Below, piece after piece: positions 33,706 to 46,240 of a stretch of 64,000 bases of DNA. The stretch's first letter is position 1. Each line of letters opens with the position of its first letter. Source of the DNA: Ligustrum vulgare (Eukaryota; Streptophyta; Magnoliopsida; Lamiales; Oleaceae); contig OY743174.1 in the NCBI GenBank assembly GCA_963555705.1, positions 62,704,234 through 62,768,233 of the forward strand, given 5' to 3'. The translations under genes and the position numbers were made by a program. The notes below the pieces were generated by a model. The model had not been told where the DNA came from and made no database searches. It worked only from the letters and a program-made list of their open reading frames with translations.

Positions 33706-35400
33706 TGCAGGTATGGATGCCGGCGATTGGAGAATTCAGCTACCAGCCGTTTCCAGACAGAGAATAGTAAACAAGATGTATATATTACCTTAATTTTTAT
33801 AAAATTTAAACATTATTGCAAATTATTTTTAGTTGATGTTGACTTGCCAAAATTTTTTGAAAGCTAATCCTTTGAAGTTCTGAACTTTATGATGTGATGC
33901 ACGTACAAGATGCCTTTTAGACGACTTTACTAATAAATATTTAAGCTTATGAGAAAAGGATTTTTATTCTGTGGTGATATTTACAATGGGATGCACATTA
34001 ATGATGCTCTTGGATGAATCACTAATTTGTGAGTGACGCCCCTAGTGCATGTATATTTCAGGAAGTATATGTTTTATTTATTAATTGTGCTGAATCATTC
34101 TTTCATTTCTAATAAAAACTACGAAAAATTGAACTCAAGTTGCTGTATCCGGCATGAAAGAAATTTGCTATATACCAGATTCATAATCTTGAACATCAAA
34201 ACCTCATTGAACTGAGTAGCAGAACTTGCATTAATTGTAGAATGATTTTTGGGCTTAGTTTCTGAGAAGAGGTCAAAGAAATCAGGAATAGTTCATGTGC
34301 GGAATATATTGGCACGAGAGTTAATGATTATTATATATATAAATACGAGGAAATTAAGTTCAAGAACACAAGAAAAATTAAGAATGCTGAATATTATATA
34401 AGCTACATATTTTTGGTCCTAGTTTGCTTTTGTTTATAAGATGTTATAAAACGATCAAATCACTTGTTATCCATATATAGTACGAGAGATCCATAAGTAT
34501 TACCCACTAATTCTCTACTTATTTGTATCTGTATATAATTTAAACCAATTATAAACTACTCCTAAAATGCTTATGTGCTTATGTCAACTCATAATTTATT
34601 AGATCTGATCCAATTAAAATTTTATCTGCTTGATTGTCGGACAGATTAGATTTACTACAGATCTTGTTTAGTGCTTATTGTGTCATTGAAGAATTAAGAT
34701 TATGATGCTTCACGTGTATAGAATTGACACCTTGGGGAGGCATCTTCCTTTCTCTGAACTGGATGATATGCGAGAACTCATGAAAATAGCAATGAGATTT
34801 GAGGGAAAACAGTTTGCTTCTGCAACAAGTCAGGTATATCCGTCACACAAGCTTCTCATGATTTTTTATCGAACTATACCTGTCACATGATAGTGCTTTA
34901 CATTGACGTTTAACTGTTAGCACTTAGCAACACAAGTTTTTTGTGTTTCTATCTTCAGTCTAATTGTATTTTCTTCGACAATGTATCCTTGCAGTCAGAT
35001 TACTTGAGAAGGATATCTTTGAAGATGATGCTATTAGAGACAAGATCGCCGAACCCCACTGCTAATTCTATCCAGTTCAATGCTGCTGTCTACTAGCCAA
35101 AACACCCATAATCCACGTAATGGAGATTCCATTTATATTATGGTACCTACAACTGAATACATGTTATGTGGTTTCTTGTGCTTTTGAAATGACTGAACAG
35201 TATTCTCGTTGTTCTTTACCTTTAATAAATAAAATTAATTTAGCCATCTTTTGTTGTTTATGAGCACTGGCAAATATTTTTAGGTTACTAATTTATGTTG
35301 TTTTTATGTAATAGTTTAGTAAGAGCAGAGTCCAGAGGGCTCAGGGGTTTGGAAGGAGTGTAGTGATTAACAAAACCTCAATCACAAGCTGATATGCAAC
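33706..35400 (+). pseudogene. MED15 KIX-region fragment, copy C
   Basis: Exon 1 remnant (to 33777) encodes GMDAGDWRIQLPAVSRQRIV. Exon 2 (34722-34833, 112 bases) encodes IDTLGRHLPFSELDDMRELM, and exon 3 (34995-35116) SDYLRRISLKMMLLETRS, before an in-frame TAG at the VYxP region. The intron borders match those of the 7877 gene. The 3'-flank repeat begins about 35290, so exons 4-6 are missing, as in the postulated truncated part of copy A. It cannot encode a whole KIX domain followed by anything. Confidence 0.8.
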
Positions 35401-35419
35401 TAAAAAAGGCAATTGTTCC

Positions 35420-35655
35420 GCTCTCAGGGCACATCTCCCAGTGACAAAGGGGAGGGGTGGAAAAGTGCTCAGCGCTGTCGGGTGCAGGGTTTGAATCCTG
35501 AAATAATGGATTTGTACTCTGTGACAAGCGGAAGTTATGACTTACCACATCTCCACCTTGGTTCTAGGAGGTATGACCTGCGATTTACTTCATTAATCAA
35601 TGACTGAGGACAAGGTCGGTTAATACTCTCAAAGTGTGGGCTACACCTTAAAAAA
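35420..35655 (+). mobile_element. tRNA-derived SINE with 11-bp target duplication
   Basis: 236 bp inserted in the MED15-type 3' flank. GCAATTGTTCC is present on both sides (35409-35419 and 35656-35666) and the uninterrupted sequence is seen at about 10758 and 14671. An RNA polymerase III box-B-like GGGTTTGAATCC (35487-35498) and an A-rich 3' end (CTTAAAAAA) support a SINE. Box A is less clear, near 35460-35472. Confidence 0.75.
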
Positions 35656-35669
35656 GCAATTGTTCCAAC

Positions 35670-36529
35670 TTTAAATTTGAAATTATTTATTTGGTATGTA
35701 AAGTTTCTTTTTTAAGTTTTAATAACTACTGCTAATGGCCCCCTTCAGGGCTTACTTCATTTGCAAAAGTATCAAAGAACTCTTACTGACACTGCGCAGT
35801 TAGATTGTTGGGGCTCATTGTAATATTCGGTGGAGAAGTACGAACAAAACAAATTCTATGTCGGCTAGAAGTGAGATACTCTTTATAGGGGGGATCAGGT
35901 CATTTCACTTGATAGGATAATTTGATGGAAATTCCGACAATATTAGTTTGGGTGTGTGAATGATTATGGCTCATTTACTTAATATTTCGAGGTAAGATTT
36001 TTGGTTAAAAATTGAGGAAAGAAAATATGTACAGTTAAAAAGTTGTTTAGAAAATTGTGAAGTTTAAATTTTTGGTTTAAACTCAATATTCGAATAGAGG
36101 CTTAGTTTAACTAAGCTTCTATTTGGTATAGATTAAAATCAAGTTTTTAGAAGATATGTGATTGAAAAAATGTGAATCTCGTAAAATGTGTTGTTAAAAT
36201 TAATTTTGACTTTGATTTGAGATTAAAAATAGATTTTAACTAGAACAAAACACGGGCTAAATATAAATTGGTAAGGGAAGATTAGTGCCATGCTTCCCAA
36301 CTTTTTATCGCGTGAAATAATTTTTTAAATATTTTTTTTATTATCATTTTAATGTATTTTTGTGTCAAACTATGTTGATACAAATTTACCAACGGCAACA
36401 ATATCCTGCATTCTAATGTAATGCGATTAGTACTTCTTCTGTTATACTTGTTTGTAAAATGGAAAGTATTAAACTGAACTACTGCAAAAACTGTGGCATA
36501 AACAACAAAGAAGTGGAAAAGGAAAAGGT
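35670..36529. other. Gene-free stretch between the MED15 fragments and the membrane-protein gene
   Basis: Holds a reverse-oriented MITE-like piece (about 35995-36075, 'ggttaaaaattgaggaaagaaaa...gttaaaaagttg') and A+T-rich DNA. No ORF has a recognisable domain. Confidence 0.5.
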
Positions 36530-39500
36530 TTATGCACAAAGTAAGGTCACCACAAGAAATAGCATAATTGCCAAGCCAAAACACAATCCAGCAATTGCCA
36601 TGAATGCCTGGAGAAGCAATAACAAAGAGGATTACGGGTCTTTGATTGCCAGTTAAAATGGAAATAAAATATTTTTCGAGGAAATTATTTACCTAGAAAT
36701 TAGTGTTTGATTGATTTAATTTTTTAGATGAAAAAAGTGAAAAATTTTCAAATTTTGTTGTTTGATTGACATTATTTTTCATGACAAATAAAGTAAAGTT
36801 TAACTATTTTAATAAAAAAAATATATATTTTTTTGAATTTTTTTAACGCATTTGTACTTGATAATAATAATGTTATTTTAAATAACTCAATTAATAACAA
36901 CAAAATTGATCAAACGTGACGCAAAATCATTTTTCATCATACCTTTCAAATAATTTCTCAACAAATGACAGAAAACTTTTCCCTCATTTACCAAGAAAAT
37001 GGGCACGTGAAAGGAAATGTGGAAAAAAAAATTTCGTTGCCAAATATTTGCAATCTAACATGTGAAAATGAGGGAAGATGGAAAATGCTTGCATTTTTCC
37101 TAGAAAATCTTGTTGCATCAAACACTCTTAAAAATAAAAATCAGCCCGAAGAATCCAAAAAATTATGGTTCCCATACCTTCCCTTCAGATTCGAAGTTGA
37201 ACTTGACGGTGAACCATGCTAATCCTCTATCAACAATAGGAGCAAGTGCCAATGCCCTACCACGAAGAATCCCACGGTCAATTTTCTAAAATTTCAAGAG
37301 ATACAAATACATAAATCTATTCAGTGTATGGCCTTATACCAATAGCTCCACATTTCGGCATAGTAAATTTAATGAAGAAGATATTTGTTTTTTATGCGAA
37401 ACGTCTAAAATATTTAAACTAGAAAAGCTTGAACAGTAATTCCATGTGGACATTTTTTTGGAACATGAAAATGATACATTATCGACGTTGTGCCTCTTGG
37501 TTGGATGATGAATAAGTTGGCCATGTGACATCACTCAATGCTCAAGCGTCACCTCGAACCACAAGGATGCATTTGTGCCTTCCTGGTGCAGAAACCAAGC
37601 TGCCCGAATACTTGCATGCTTTCTTGTTCATTCATTTGTACGTATTTTTGGGCAAGGGGTGGGAATGTATAAACGATATAAGCATTATAAATTGAACTAT
37701 CAACCCTATAAAGAATGTAAAACAGAGGGTAGGCAGCTTACCCTCCAGCCCTAATGAGCTTAGTTACTTGGCTCCCAGCCCACACCATGGCCATTACTTT
37801 GAGAAACCTGTAAATTAGAGTTTTATACTACTTGACAGACTGTTCTTTTACACAATCATTACAATTTATAAACAATACAATTTTCCAAAACACTTTTTAA
37901 CCACTCACATTTTCTCTCTCCAATTTTTAACCATAAATTTTACCTCGGAATTTGAAATAAATTGCGGCTGAAATTTATAAATAGCAGCTGAACACATTGT
38001 GAATCATCATTCATCTAAAACAATTGCAAGTAAAATTATACCTTTCTACTGCAGCTAAATAACCTATCCTTGCAGGCGACAGACTGACATGAAACCTATA
38101 AATCAAAATGTCAATATAATGATACCTTGTAAGAATCTCGTTTCAAGATGTAACTAACTTTGATTCCGTTTTTATCGTTGTTTTGGATAACACTTTTAAA
38201 CACTCACCACACAACAAGAAAAGTAGTAAGATAGTAAACAGTATTTAGCAGGCCGTAAGACAATATTCCTGAGATTCCATATCTCTTCAATCTCCTCATA
38301 ATCCTGAAAAGGTCCAGCAAACAAAAATAAAATGACAACATCAAGAATCAATGTCCTTTCCTTCTCATAAATTAAATGCATAGAAATTTTTAAAATATAT
38401 ATGTGTGTGAAGAAACAGTCTTAGGTAATTTGACAGACAAAAAATTCTAATTTATACAAATACCAGATCAAGCTTAGACTCGTGACCTAGTCAATAGAAA
38501 TAAATAAAAGTCACCCATTCAATACATTCTTTTATTATGTCAAAAAACATTGACTAAGTAATGAAGAAGATGACAAGGGAATCTGACATGACGACAATTC
38601 CATGGAAGATCCCACTAATAGTAATTATAATGATGATCAAGCACATCCTCCTGAACTATGTTACTATAAGCCTTTTTTCCCCCCAATTGCAATTTGCAAA
38701 AGGAATAAAAAATGTCCAGCAAACATATCATCTTTTTATAATCTACTAGAGTAACAATTGAGTCTCACGAATAAACTTTGATGGTGAAATATTTTGCTCC
38801 CTATTAGTGAAATAGATTTTTTTTTATGTTACATTACAATTTTTTGAAAGAAAAAAAAAATCGATTTGTGAACGAAAACATTCTCAATACATAGTTCCGC
38901 CTTTTAAACGTTGCAAGCACAATCCCTCATTGGGAAGCTGGATAAGAAAGAAATCATTAAGACTCAACAAAAAGACAATAAACACCCTATTAATTAATAA
39001 ATAGTATTCACTACTGATATAAAACTTCGCAAGGCAAGTAGTAAGTACTCATTAGGTGAGAGTGCTTGATGACTTTCATCCTTTCCCATCGAACCTAAGA
39101 CATAAATTTGAAAATTTTCAGGAACTGTCACAGTGTCACTTAGTTTATTCATTAAGAAAATATACATGATAAGCACAGTTCAGTTTTTTCCCCATAATAA
39201 CAATATATAAAAAATAAATACCTGGCTTCTCCACGGAGCTGTTATCTTTATCTGCTGATTCATAGACCTGCCCTAGAACCAAAAATATATATTAGAATAC
39301 ATCAATGCTTAGAAATCCCCCAATAACACAAGAGGTAACATATAAGTACCTATTAATACAACTACCTCTAATGAAATGGGGTATCAAGAAGTCCAAAAAC
39401 ATAGAATTCAATAGTCGTTTAAAACAAATATGATTCTGAACAAAGTTTGTTAAGTAATCCTCAGTTAATTAATTAATTTTATCCCTCTAGCTTGCATGTT

Positions 39501-40646
39501 GTGCAGATTACATGTATCATGCTTTGAGATTATTATTTAATTCCAATGTACCAAATACCATGTAAAGTACCCTCGAACATCGAGGGTAACAAAAAGCATC
39601 TTGTAAACCAAAAAGGGTATTTGTTGGGTGTCTTTCTTCAACACCAGAAGTTGCAAGCTAGAGATTGTGCACAAGGCTGGGCTGGGGGTGAAATTGTTGA
39701 TTTGCAAGTGCACCTATATTGGTCTATGGATATCAATATGCACAATTTAAGGAAATATTTGGTGTCTGATGCCACCAATTGGAAAAATGCAAAACCAGAA
39801 AAAAGAACTTCCCCGGAAATGAACTTATTGCAGATGATGTCTCTAGAAAAATATGTTACATGAGATTTGAGAAGATTCAGTAGAAAAATGAAGTTGGAAT
39901 CTGCAGACAGCTAAGAGTGCTATAAAAAGAGAACTATATAAAGATTCAAGAGACAATGTTTTTAGACGTCAAAATAGCGTGTTTCTAAATATCACCCACT
40001 ATGTATTTCATGTCAATAACATTCTCCTAGAGGGATGTTAAAACGTCTCAGAATTAGTTATGGCTAAAGGCAAATTCTTGCAATTGTTTTCCATTGAAGG
40101 CTCAAAAATCTAGGCATTAACAGCTACACTAATGGAATGCTTTCAGTTTGATTTCACTTATATTTCAAACTGTTTCATAAATGAACATTCGAAACATTTT
40201 CCATCTTATAGGAGAAATGTCAAGAAACATGGAAACTTCGTCAGCAAAATAACATTAAACAAACCATTATAGACATATCAAGACTTAAATGGCAATGAAG
40301 GCTCCATATAATTACTGTCTACTACTGATCAATGAAAAGAGAAAAACATTGGAAAATTGACCATGTTTCTTGAATAAAATGCAGCCAATCCACAAAATGC
40401 ATCATTGCAGTTAGCCAGTTACACAACATTTTACAGTATAATAAATGTTCGTTTCAAGTTTCATCTGCAAGACTTAATTATTGGCATTTCAAAATAATAT
40501 ATAAGTAAACCCATGAAGACAAAATTATTTAGATAAGTCCAAATCCAATTAACTGAAAATGAAAAAGAAAAACTCACACTGTTATTGGTACTAACAGTGC
40601 ATAACCGAAGCAGGTGTCTTTTCGCAAAGAATTGCACATTCAGCAT
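36530..40646 (-). CDS. Probable plastid-targeted integral membrane protein, nine-exon gene
   Basis: Coding exons on the minus strand join in frame with GT-AG borders: 40646-40578, 39267-39222, 39094-39049, 38303-38208, 38095-38042, 37807-37742, 37256-37178 and 36607-36530, 534 bases, 177 residues. ATG 40646 begins MLNVQFFAKRHLLRL, basic and transit-peptide-like. A Ser/Asp/Glu-rich linker follows (VYESADKDNSSVEK), then RRLKRYGISGILSYGLLNT and a hydrophobic segment, LAAVERFLKVMAMVWAGSQV, IRAGGALALAPIVDRGLAWF, and a last hydrophobic helix (ALCFGLAIMLFL-type) to TAA. I recognise the pattern from an uncharacterised plant plastid membrane family, perhaps distantly like DUF1279/FAM210; this is not certain. 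The frame is intact, so the gene looks functional. Introns hold a MITE-like piece (37845-37950). Confidence 0.82.
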
Positions 40647-40786
40647 TCTGCAAAATCGAGTGCTTGCCTTTCACCAAAAATAATAATAATAAAAATTAAA
40701 TTAAATTTCTTAACTTCTAATTCAAGTATGTAACCAATCACATATCCGAATTATTGAAGAAAATTAAATGGACGGAAGAGTTATAC

Positions 40787-40852
40787 CATGCGAGGAGGAG
40801 GGGCACAATTGATAATAGAAGAGGATAGTCGAAACGTCAGCGTAGATGACAT
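40787..40852 (-). CDS. Upstream exon with its own ATG, out of frame with the main ORF
   Basis: The minus strand reads MSSTLTFRLSSSIINCAPPP up to a donor CATG|GTATAA at 40787. This Ser/Thr-rich start looks like a plastid transit peptide. The acceptor of the next exon (TTTGCAG, exon from 40647) puts it one base out of frame with the conserved protein, and reading through gives a TAG after about 20 codons. Either this is an upstream ORF in the leader, with translation beginning at 40646, or a 1-base change has disrupted an ancestral longer transit peptide. Confidence 0.5.
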
Positions 40853-41097
40853 GAGAGTGTGATAGCGGAGATTCAATCCCAATGGTGAAATCTTGAAGCA
40901 AAAGGAAACGTTTTTCGTTCAAATTTTGGTTTCAGGATAAATATGGAAGGTTGTAGTTTTTTGGTGAAAATGCAATAGAAAAAATGGTGAAGTGTTACAT
41001 TGCTCCATCCTCAATCTTTGCTCATTAATTTACATATGCCCTCAACGTTTCTTAATTACATTTTTATCCTCAATCTTTCATTAATAAACACATTTAG

Positions 41098-41215
41098 AGT
41101 TTGTTTGGTAATAAGAAAAAATTAATTTTTGAGAAGTATGTGGTTAAAAAGTTGTTGTAAAGTATACAAAGTGATGGATCACGTATAAATGTGTGATTAA
41201 AAATGAATTTAGAGG
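41098..41215 (-). repeat. MITE-like dispersed repeat, reverse member
   Basis: 'gagaagtatgtggttaaaaagttgtt' is the reverse form of the 'cactttttaaccaca' family. It lies between the membrane-protein gene and the LTR element. A Helitron-associated phrase ('caccaaaattcacatatagttttctgcc', 41347-41374) follows, also found at 51848-51877. Confidence 0.45.
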
Positions 41216-41471
41216 AAATATTGAAAAAAAAATATTCAGGGACAAATAGGTCCTTAGTGTCCAATACATGACTTGCATTCCCTCATCTATATATCTCTGT
41301 CTATTTATTATTTTATTACTATTATATATAAAAATAAAAGGTGTCGTCACCAAAATTCACATATAGTTTTCTGCCAAAACAACTTTCTATATTTGAATTT
41401 TTGTCAAAAAAATAGTGTTTTAAATGTTTTAACCAGTATTATGCTATATGTGTCATTAATGTCATTAGCAT

Positions 41472-42233
41472 TGTTACGACCATGACTAATTTTACATGAC
41501 ACGTCATCCATATGGGCCCAACAGGGGATCCACAAAACATACATTCACCTAATCATGACCCACATGCCAAACTGTAGATACCAAACTTGCTGGACTCTTA
41601 CATGCCGAGGTACCCCTATGTCGGGGTGATGCTATGCGGTCTATGCCTAGGTACCCCTATGTCGAGGTACCATACCCCTATGCCGAGGTATCCCTATGCC
41701 AGAGTGATGTTATGTCGAGGTACCCTTATGCCGAGGTACTCCTAAGCCGAAGTGAGTAAGTGAGTACCCTGGAAAGGTAACAAGATAGCTTGATGTAACA
41801 TCTTTAAAGGGATTTGATGGTTGCTTTATCCATATTATACATGTAGTAATGATTATAGTCAAAGAAATAGTTTACCTCATGAATGGTTAGGATCTTGCCA
41901 TGTGTAAAGCATAACACATGTCACAATCTAAGAGAATTACTCATTCTATAAATAGAGTACACTTGCCTCCAAGGAAAGGGTTAGCAATCTGATACTCTTA
42001 ACTAAATATTTTACTCTCACTCCCTTTTCTCTTTTTTACACATTTATATTTCCCACACCCAATTTATATATGCTTGAAATGGGCACTGACTTTGGCATCA
42101 GAGTGCAAACGGGAGCCACATCGGCCCCCTTTGCAAACTGATTGTTTGTCACAGTGCGCAGGAGATCCACGTGTTCAAGAGGGAGGAGCTGAGACGTGTT
42201 GGTCCAAGGTCTAGCCGGATTTTGTGGTCAACA
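41472..42233 (+). repeat. 5' LTR, 762 bp
   Basis: Starts TGTTACGACC and ends GGTCAACA. An internal run of about eight units like 'ccgaggtacccctatg' lies at about 41605-41755. TATA-type CTATAAATAGAG (41946-41957) suggests the promoter. Confidence 0.9.
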
Positions 42234-42236
42234 TTT

Positions 42237-42253
42237 TGGCGTCGTATGTGGGA
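42237..42253 (+). other. Primer-binding site of the LTR element
   Basis: TGGCGTCGTATGTGGGA, three bases after the 5' LTR. Resembles the TGGCGCCGT start common in plant gypsy elements, with a C-to-T change. The cognate tRNA was not worked out. Confidence 0.6.
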
Positions 42254-42534
42254 AACCACACTTCTAACCATGAAATAACGTGGTAAAAAGCTACACAAAA
42301 CTTTGAAAAAGGGTTGATAACCTCTTGGAAAAGAGTGAAGAACCAAAAAACCTTGAAAAAAGGTGAAGAATCTCTTGAAAAAGAGAGAAGAAATACTACA
42401 CAAAACCTTGAAAAAAGGTGAAGAATCTCTTGAAAAAGAGAGGAGAAATACTACAAAAAACCTTGAAAAATGAAGGAAACCTTTTGAGAAAGATTGGTAA
42501 AAAATGCCTTGAAGAAAGGCCTCCCCGAAAGAGA

Positions 42535-43390
42535 GACTCTCCTTCTTATTGCCCTAAGTGGCATGACTCCTCTTATTGCCTAACTGCCATGACTCAGGAA
42601 GCCCATCTTATTGCCCTATGTGGCATGACTCAAGAAACCCTCACATTGCCTAAGTGGCATGGCTCCTCTTATTGCCCTAAGTGGCATGGCTCGTCTTATT
42701 GCCTAAGTGGCATGGCTCCTCTTATTGCCCTAAGTGGCATGGCTCGTCTTATTGTCTAAGTGGCATGACTCCTCTTATTGCCCTAAGTGGCATGGCTCGT
42801 CTTATTGCCTAAGTGGCATGACTCAAGAAGCCCATCTTATTGCCCTATGTGGCATGGCTCAAGAAGCTCTCACATTGCCTAAGTGGCATGGCTCCTCTTA
42901 TTGCCCTAAGTGGCATGGCTCAAGAAGCCCTCTTATTGCCTAAGTGGCATAGCTCGTCTTATTGCCTAAGTGACATGACTCAAGAAGCCCATCTTATTGC
43001 CTTATGTGGCATGGCTCAAAAAGCTCTCACATTACCTAAGTGGCATGACTCTTCTTATTGCCCTAAGTGGCATGGCTCAAGAAGCCCTCACATTACCTAA
43101 GTGGCATGTCTCATCTTATTGCCTAAGTGGCATGGCTCCTTTTATTGTCTAAGTGGCATGGCTCCTCTTATTGCCCTAAGTGGCATGGCTCAAGAACCCC
43201 TCACATTGCCTAAGTGGCATGGCTCTTCTTATTGCCTAAGTTGCATGGCTCAAGAAGCCCATCTTATTACCCTAAGTGTCATGGCTCAAGAAGCCCTCAC
43301 ATTTCCTAAGTGGCATAGGCCCCCATATTACCTAAGTGGCATGGCCGAAGTGACATGGCTCAAGAAGCCCTCCTTATTGCCTAAGCGACA
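42535..43390 (+). repeat. Array of about 30 units of 24-34 bp inside the LTR element
   Basis: Units such as 'cttattgccctaagtggcatggctc', some extended by 'aagaagccctcac', follow each other with small changes. The core 'aagtggcatg.ctc' is nearly constant. The array is open in more than one frame (for example WHGSSYCPKWHGS), but this is a consequence of the repeat; overlapping frames are equally open, so I do not call a gene. Confidence 0.92.
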
Positions 43391-43394
43391 TGGC

Positions 43395-43640
43395 TCATAC
43401 CTCTTCCGAAGGACGTCTTCCATGGACCCCTTCCGAAGGACGTCTTCCATGGACCCCTTCCGAAGCACATCCTCTTCCGAAGGACGTCTTCCATGGACCC
43501 CTTCTGAACCACCTCCTCTTCCAAAGGACGTCTTCCATGGACCCCTTCCGAAGCACCTCTTCCGAGGGACATCTTCCATGGACCCCTTCCGAAGCACCTC
43601 TTCCGAATGACGTCTTCCATGGACCCCTTCCAAAGGACTT
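43395..43640 (+). repeat. Second array, 27-bp-type units
   Basis: About eight units around 'cttccgaaggacgtcttccatggacccc', some with inserted 'gcacctctt'. It follows the first array directly and is open on both strands for the same compositional reason. Confidence 0.9.
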
Positions 43641-44016
43641 CTACAAGGGACTTCTTCCAAGAGAAGAACTACGTCAATTGACACCCTGAGAAGGGAGACA
43701 CCTGAACAAGGGATTTCTGAAGAAGAACACCCTGAAAAGGGAAACCCTGAACAAGGGACTCATGAAGAAGAGAACCTTAAAAAAAGGGGGGATCCTGAAA
43801 ATGAACACCTATGGAAAATTTCGCCCTAAAAGAGGAGCGAACGTCTCATAAATGTCGCAGCAGCACAGTGTCAAAACACCCCCGTAGTCATGTCTGATTT
43901 AAATGTATCGGGAACGCAGACTCATGAAACAATAAAAGCTCTGCTTATTTTCGAAGCTGAACGGTTCGAAGCAGCCCACCTTTATTATGCCAACATGGCA
44001 GGACTCAAACAACAAT

Positions 44017-44215
44017 ATATTATTAAGCTCGGCTTAAGTGTCTCCACGACACACGGTCTCAGAGACCCTATATTATTAAGCTCGGCTTAAGTGTCTCCAC
44101 GACACACGGTCTCAAAGACCCTATATTATTAAGTTCGGCTTAAGTGTCTCCATGACACACGGTCTTAGAGACCTTATATTCTTAAGCCTCGGCTTAAGTG
44201 TCTCCGAAATGACAC
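44017..44215 (+). repeat. Third array, 53-bp units, nearly four copies
   Basis: Unit 'tatattattaagctcggcttaagtgtctccacgacacacggtctcagagaccc'-like in periods of 53 bp; the first two copies differ at one base and the last is diverged. Each unit has a short palindrome (TTAAGCTCGGCTTAA). Confidence 0.9.
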
Positions 44216-46240
44216 GGCTATAGGAGCCCTACCCACTCGTCTCCAGAATGGCATGACCTCAGAAGTTTTTTCTGAATTCACACCAAATAAAACATGGACG
44301 AAGTAATATGCCGACGTGATTTAGCCTGAACCTGATGTGCCGAAGTAACACCGTTACAAATTAATAAAAGAATAAGATCATTGATCTAAGCCCTCGCTAG
44401 GGACTGTTAACAAGCATAATTCCAAGTAAACATGAATAGCTTAGCAAACCCCCACAAATAAGGGATTTCGCCACTCGATGGAATCCACCCCGGACTAACA
44501 AACCGAGTACTTACAAACGAGGCTATAAGGCATGAATACATGGGACTCCCAGGTGGATGTCCTCCTTTAACTCCAGAGTGAATATTCTATTAGATGAGGG
44601 TGAAGCATACTTGGTTGATAAATCTATGAAACAACCTGAAGAAGAAATTGGAATCAATTAAAGAAACAAGGGTAAATGAACTTCCATGAGCCATATGGGG
44701 AATCAGAATTACCTTACACACCGCCACAGGAGGAACTCCATTCTCACTGGCTCATGGGTCAGAGGCAGTATGTCCAGTACAAATTGGAGTGTTTTCACCC
44801 AGGTCATTTCACTTCGATAAACAATAAATGAAGAAAACTAGTAAGCAGAGAGCTTTCTTTCCTCCTCGAAAAAAGGGTAATTCACTGGTCGTCGACTCAA
44901 TATCGAGAAAAGATGGTCTAAATACTTCTAAAATTAAAGGTCCAATTTTAAAGAAACCCCTTATCCTAACTCAAAAGGCCGGAATAAAGACTCCAGGGCA
45001 TAGTTGAGGTGGACTTACAGAGTAGAGAATCTCTCTGAAAAATCCTTACTCAATCTATGAAGCATGGATCACCTCCACCACTAGTATCGATAAACAAATA
45101 TTCGTGTTCTGCATAAATTGGATTTCTTAAACTAGTGAGGTGAAATGATTCCTTCATGCGCGCTTTCCATTGAACAAATTGCAAAGTTGTGTTGGAAAAT
45201 GCAAAATTATGCAAACAAATAGAACATAAAAAAGGATTGGTCCCAAGTTACGGTTATTAAGGATTGGTTAAACTTGCACCGGAATGAAAGTGGTCGGAGT
45301 TGTCCATGATTATCGCAATGCTTAGATCCGATGAACCCATTGATAGAATGATGAAACATAGCTTGAAGCACAAAAGGTTCGTTCATGCAAGGGACTCCGC
45401 CACTTGATGGTTAGTACCCCGGCGAAGTGGTACCTATGAAATACGTTGATCAATCTAGAGAGTAAAACTTACGACTTATTCAAAAGAAATCTTTACCATT
45501 TAAAGGCATATCGCCCATGTTAGATTTTTAACCAAAAATGGCCCCGATGTAATCACCCCGGACGTAAACAGGGGACTCACGGAGAAGTACGGGTTGTGAC
45601 CCATTCAATCAAATCTAAGCGATGGACATAAATGTCTTAAGTGCTTAGATTTGAGGGACTATCACATCCACCAGTGACTCCAAGGACCGGCACAAGTTTC
45701 GGACTATCCTATATTAAACTATGTTCATCCTATGATGGACCATCTCATATTGAATGATGACCATCTTACAATACGAACTACTTGTGTATAGCAGAGTAAT
45801 ATGTAAAATTCACATATAATTATCAAAGGTGAAGTAGATAAAGATTCACAAAAGACAATGACAAAAACAGACATCCTAAGCAGGAGCGCGGGAAAGGTCG
45901 GCGTCTTCAGAAGAAGGGCCACCAGTGACGTCTTCAAGGGGACTTTCCTTACTAACATCTTGAGACTTTGCATAGAAGGCCTCAAATCTTCGAAAGATTC
46001 AGATCAGGGAAGTCATCCTTCACGTCTTTCAAAGTCATTCGTGCCCCGACGTTGGCAAAGAATTGCTGCATAGCTTCGTATTCTGGGATCCCTTCAGATT
46101 TATCCTTGAAATGTTGGATGCCATTAATCACAGAGAATCAAGAGGGTGGTATTCGAGGTGCTTTCCTTAGCTCGCAGGACAGCCTTTATATAGCTAAGCT
46201 CAACGGCAATTTCTAGGATCAACTGGTGGAGGTAAATTGG

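Noticed and set aside
36459..36656. Plus-strand 65-codon ORF over the last exon of the membrane-protein gene
   Set aside because: Antisense to a spliced exon that fits the conserved protein in frame.
42535..43390. CRISPR-like array appearance
   Set aside because: Units are directly abutting with no unique spacers of constant length, no Cas genes, and the DNA is plant nuclear.
42418..43610. Long open frames across the tandem array, such as 113- and 169-codon ORFs rich in WHGS and SGMA
   Set aside because: Several overlapping frames and both strands are open for the same stretch because of the repeat unit; no domain and no conserved start.
43328..43689. Overlapping ORFs on both strands of the 27-bp array
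   Set aside because: Open on both strands because of the repeat composition; no recognisable protein.
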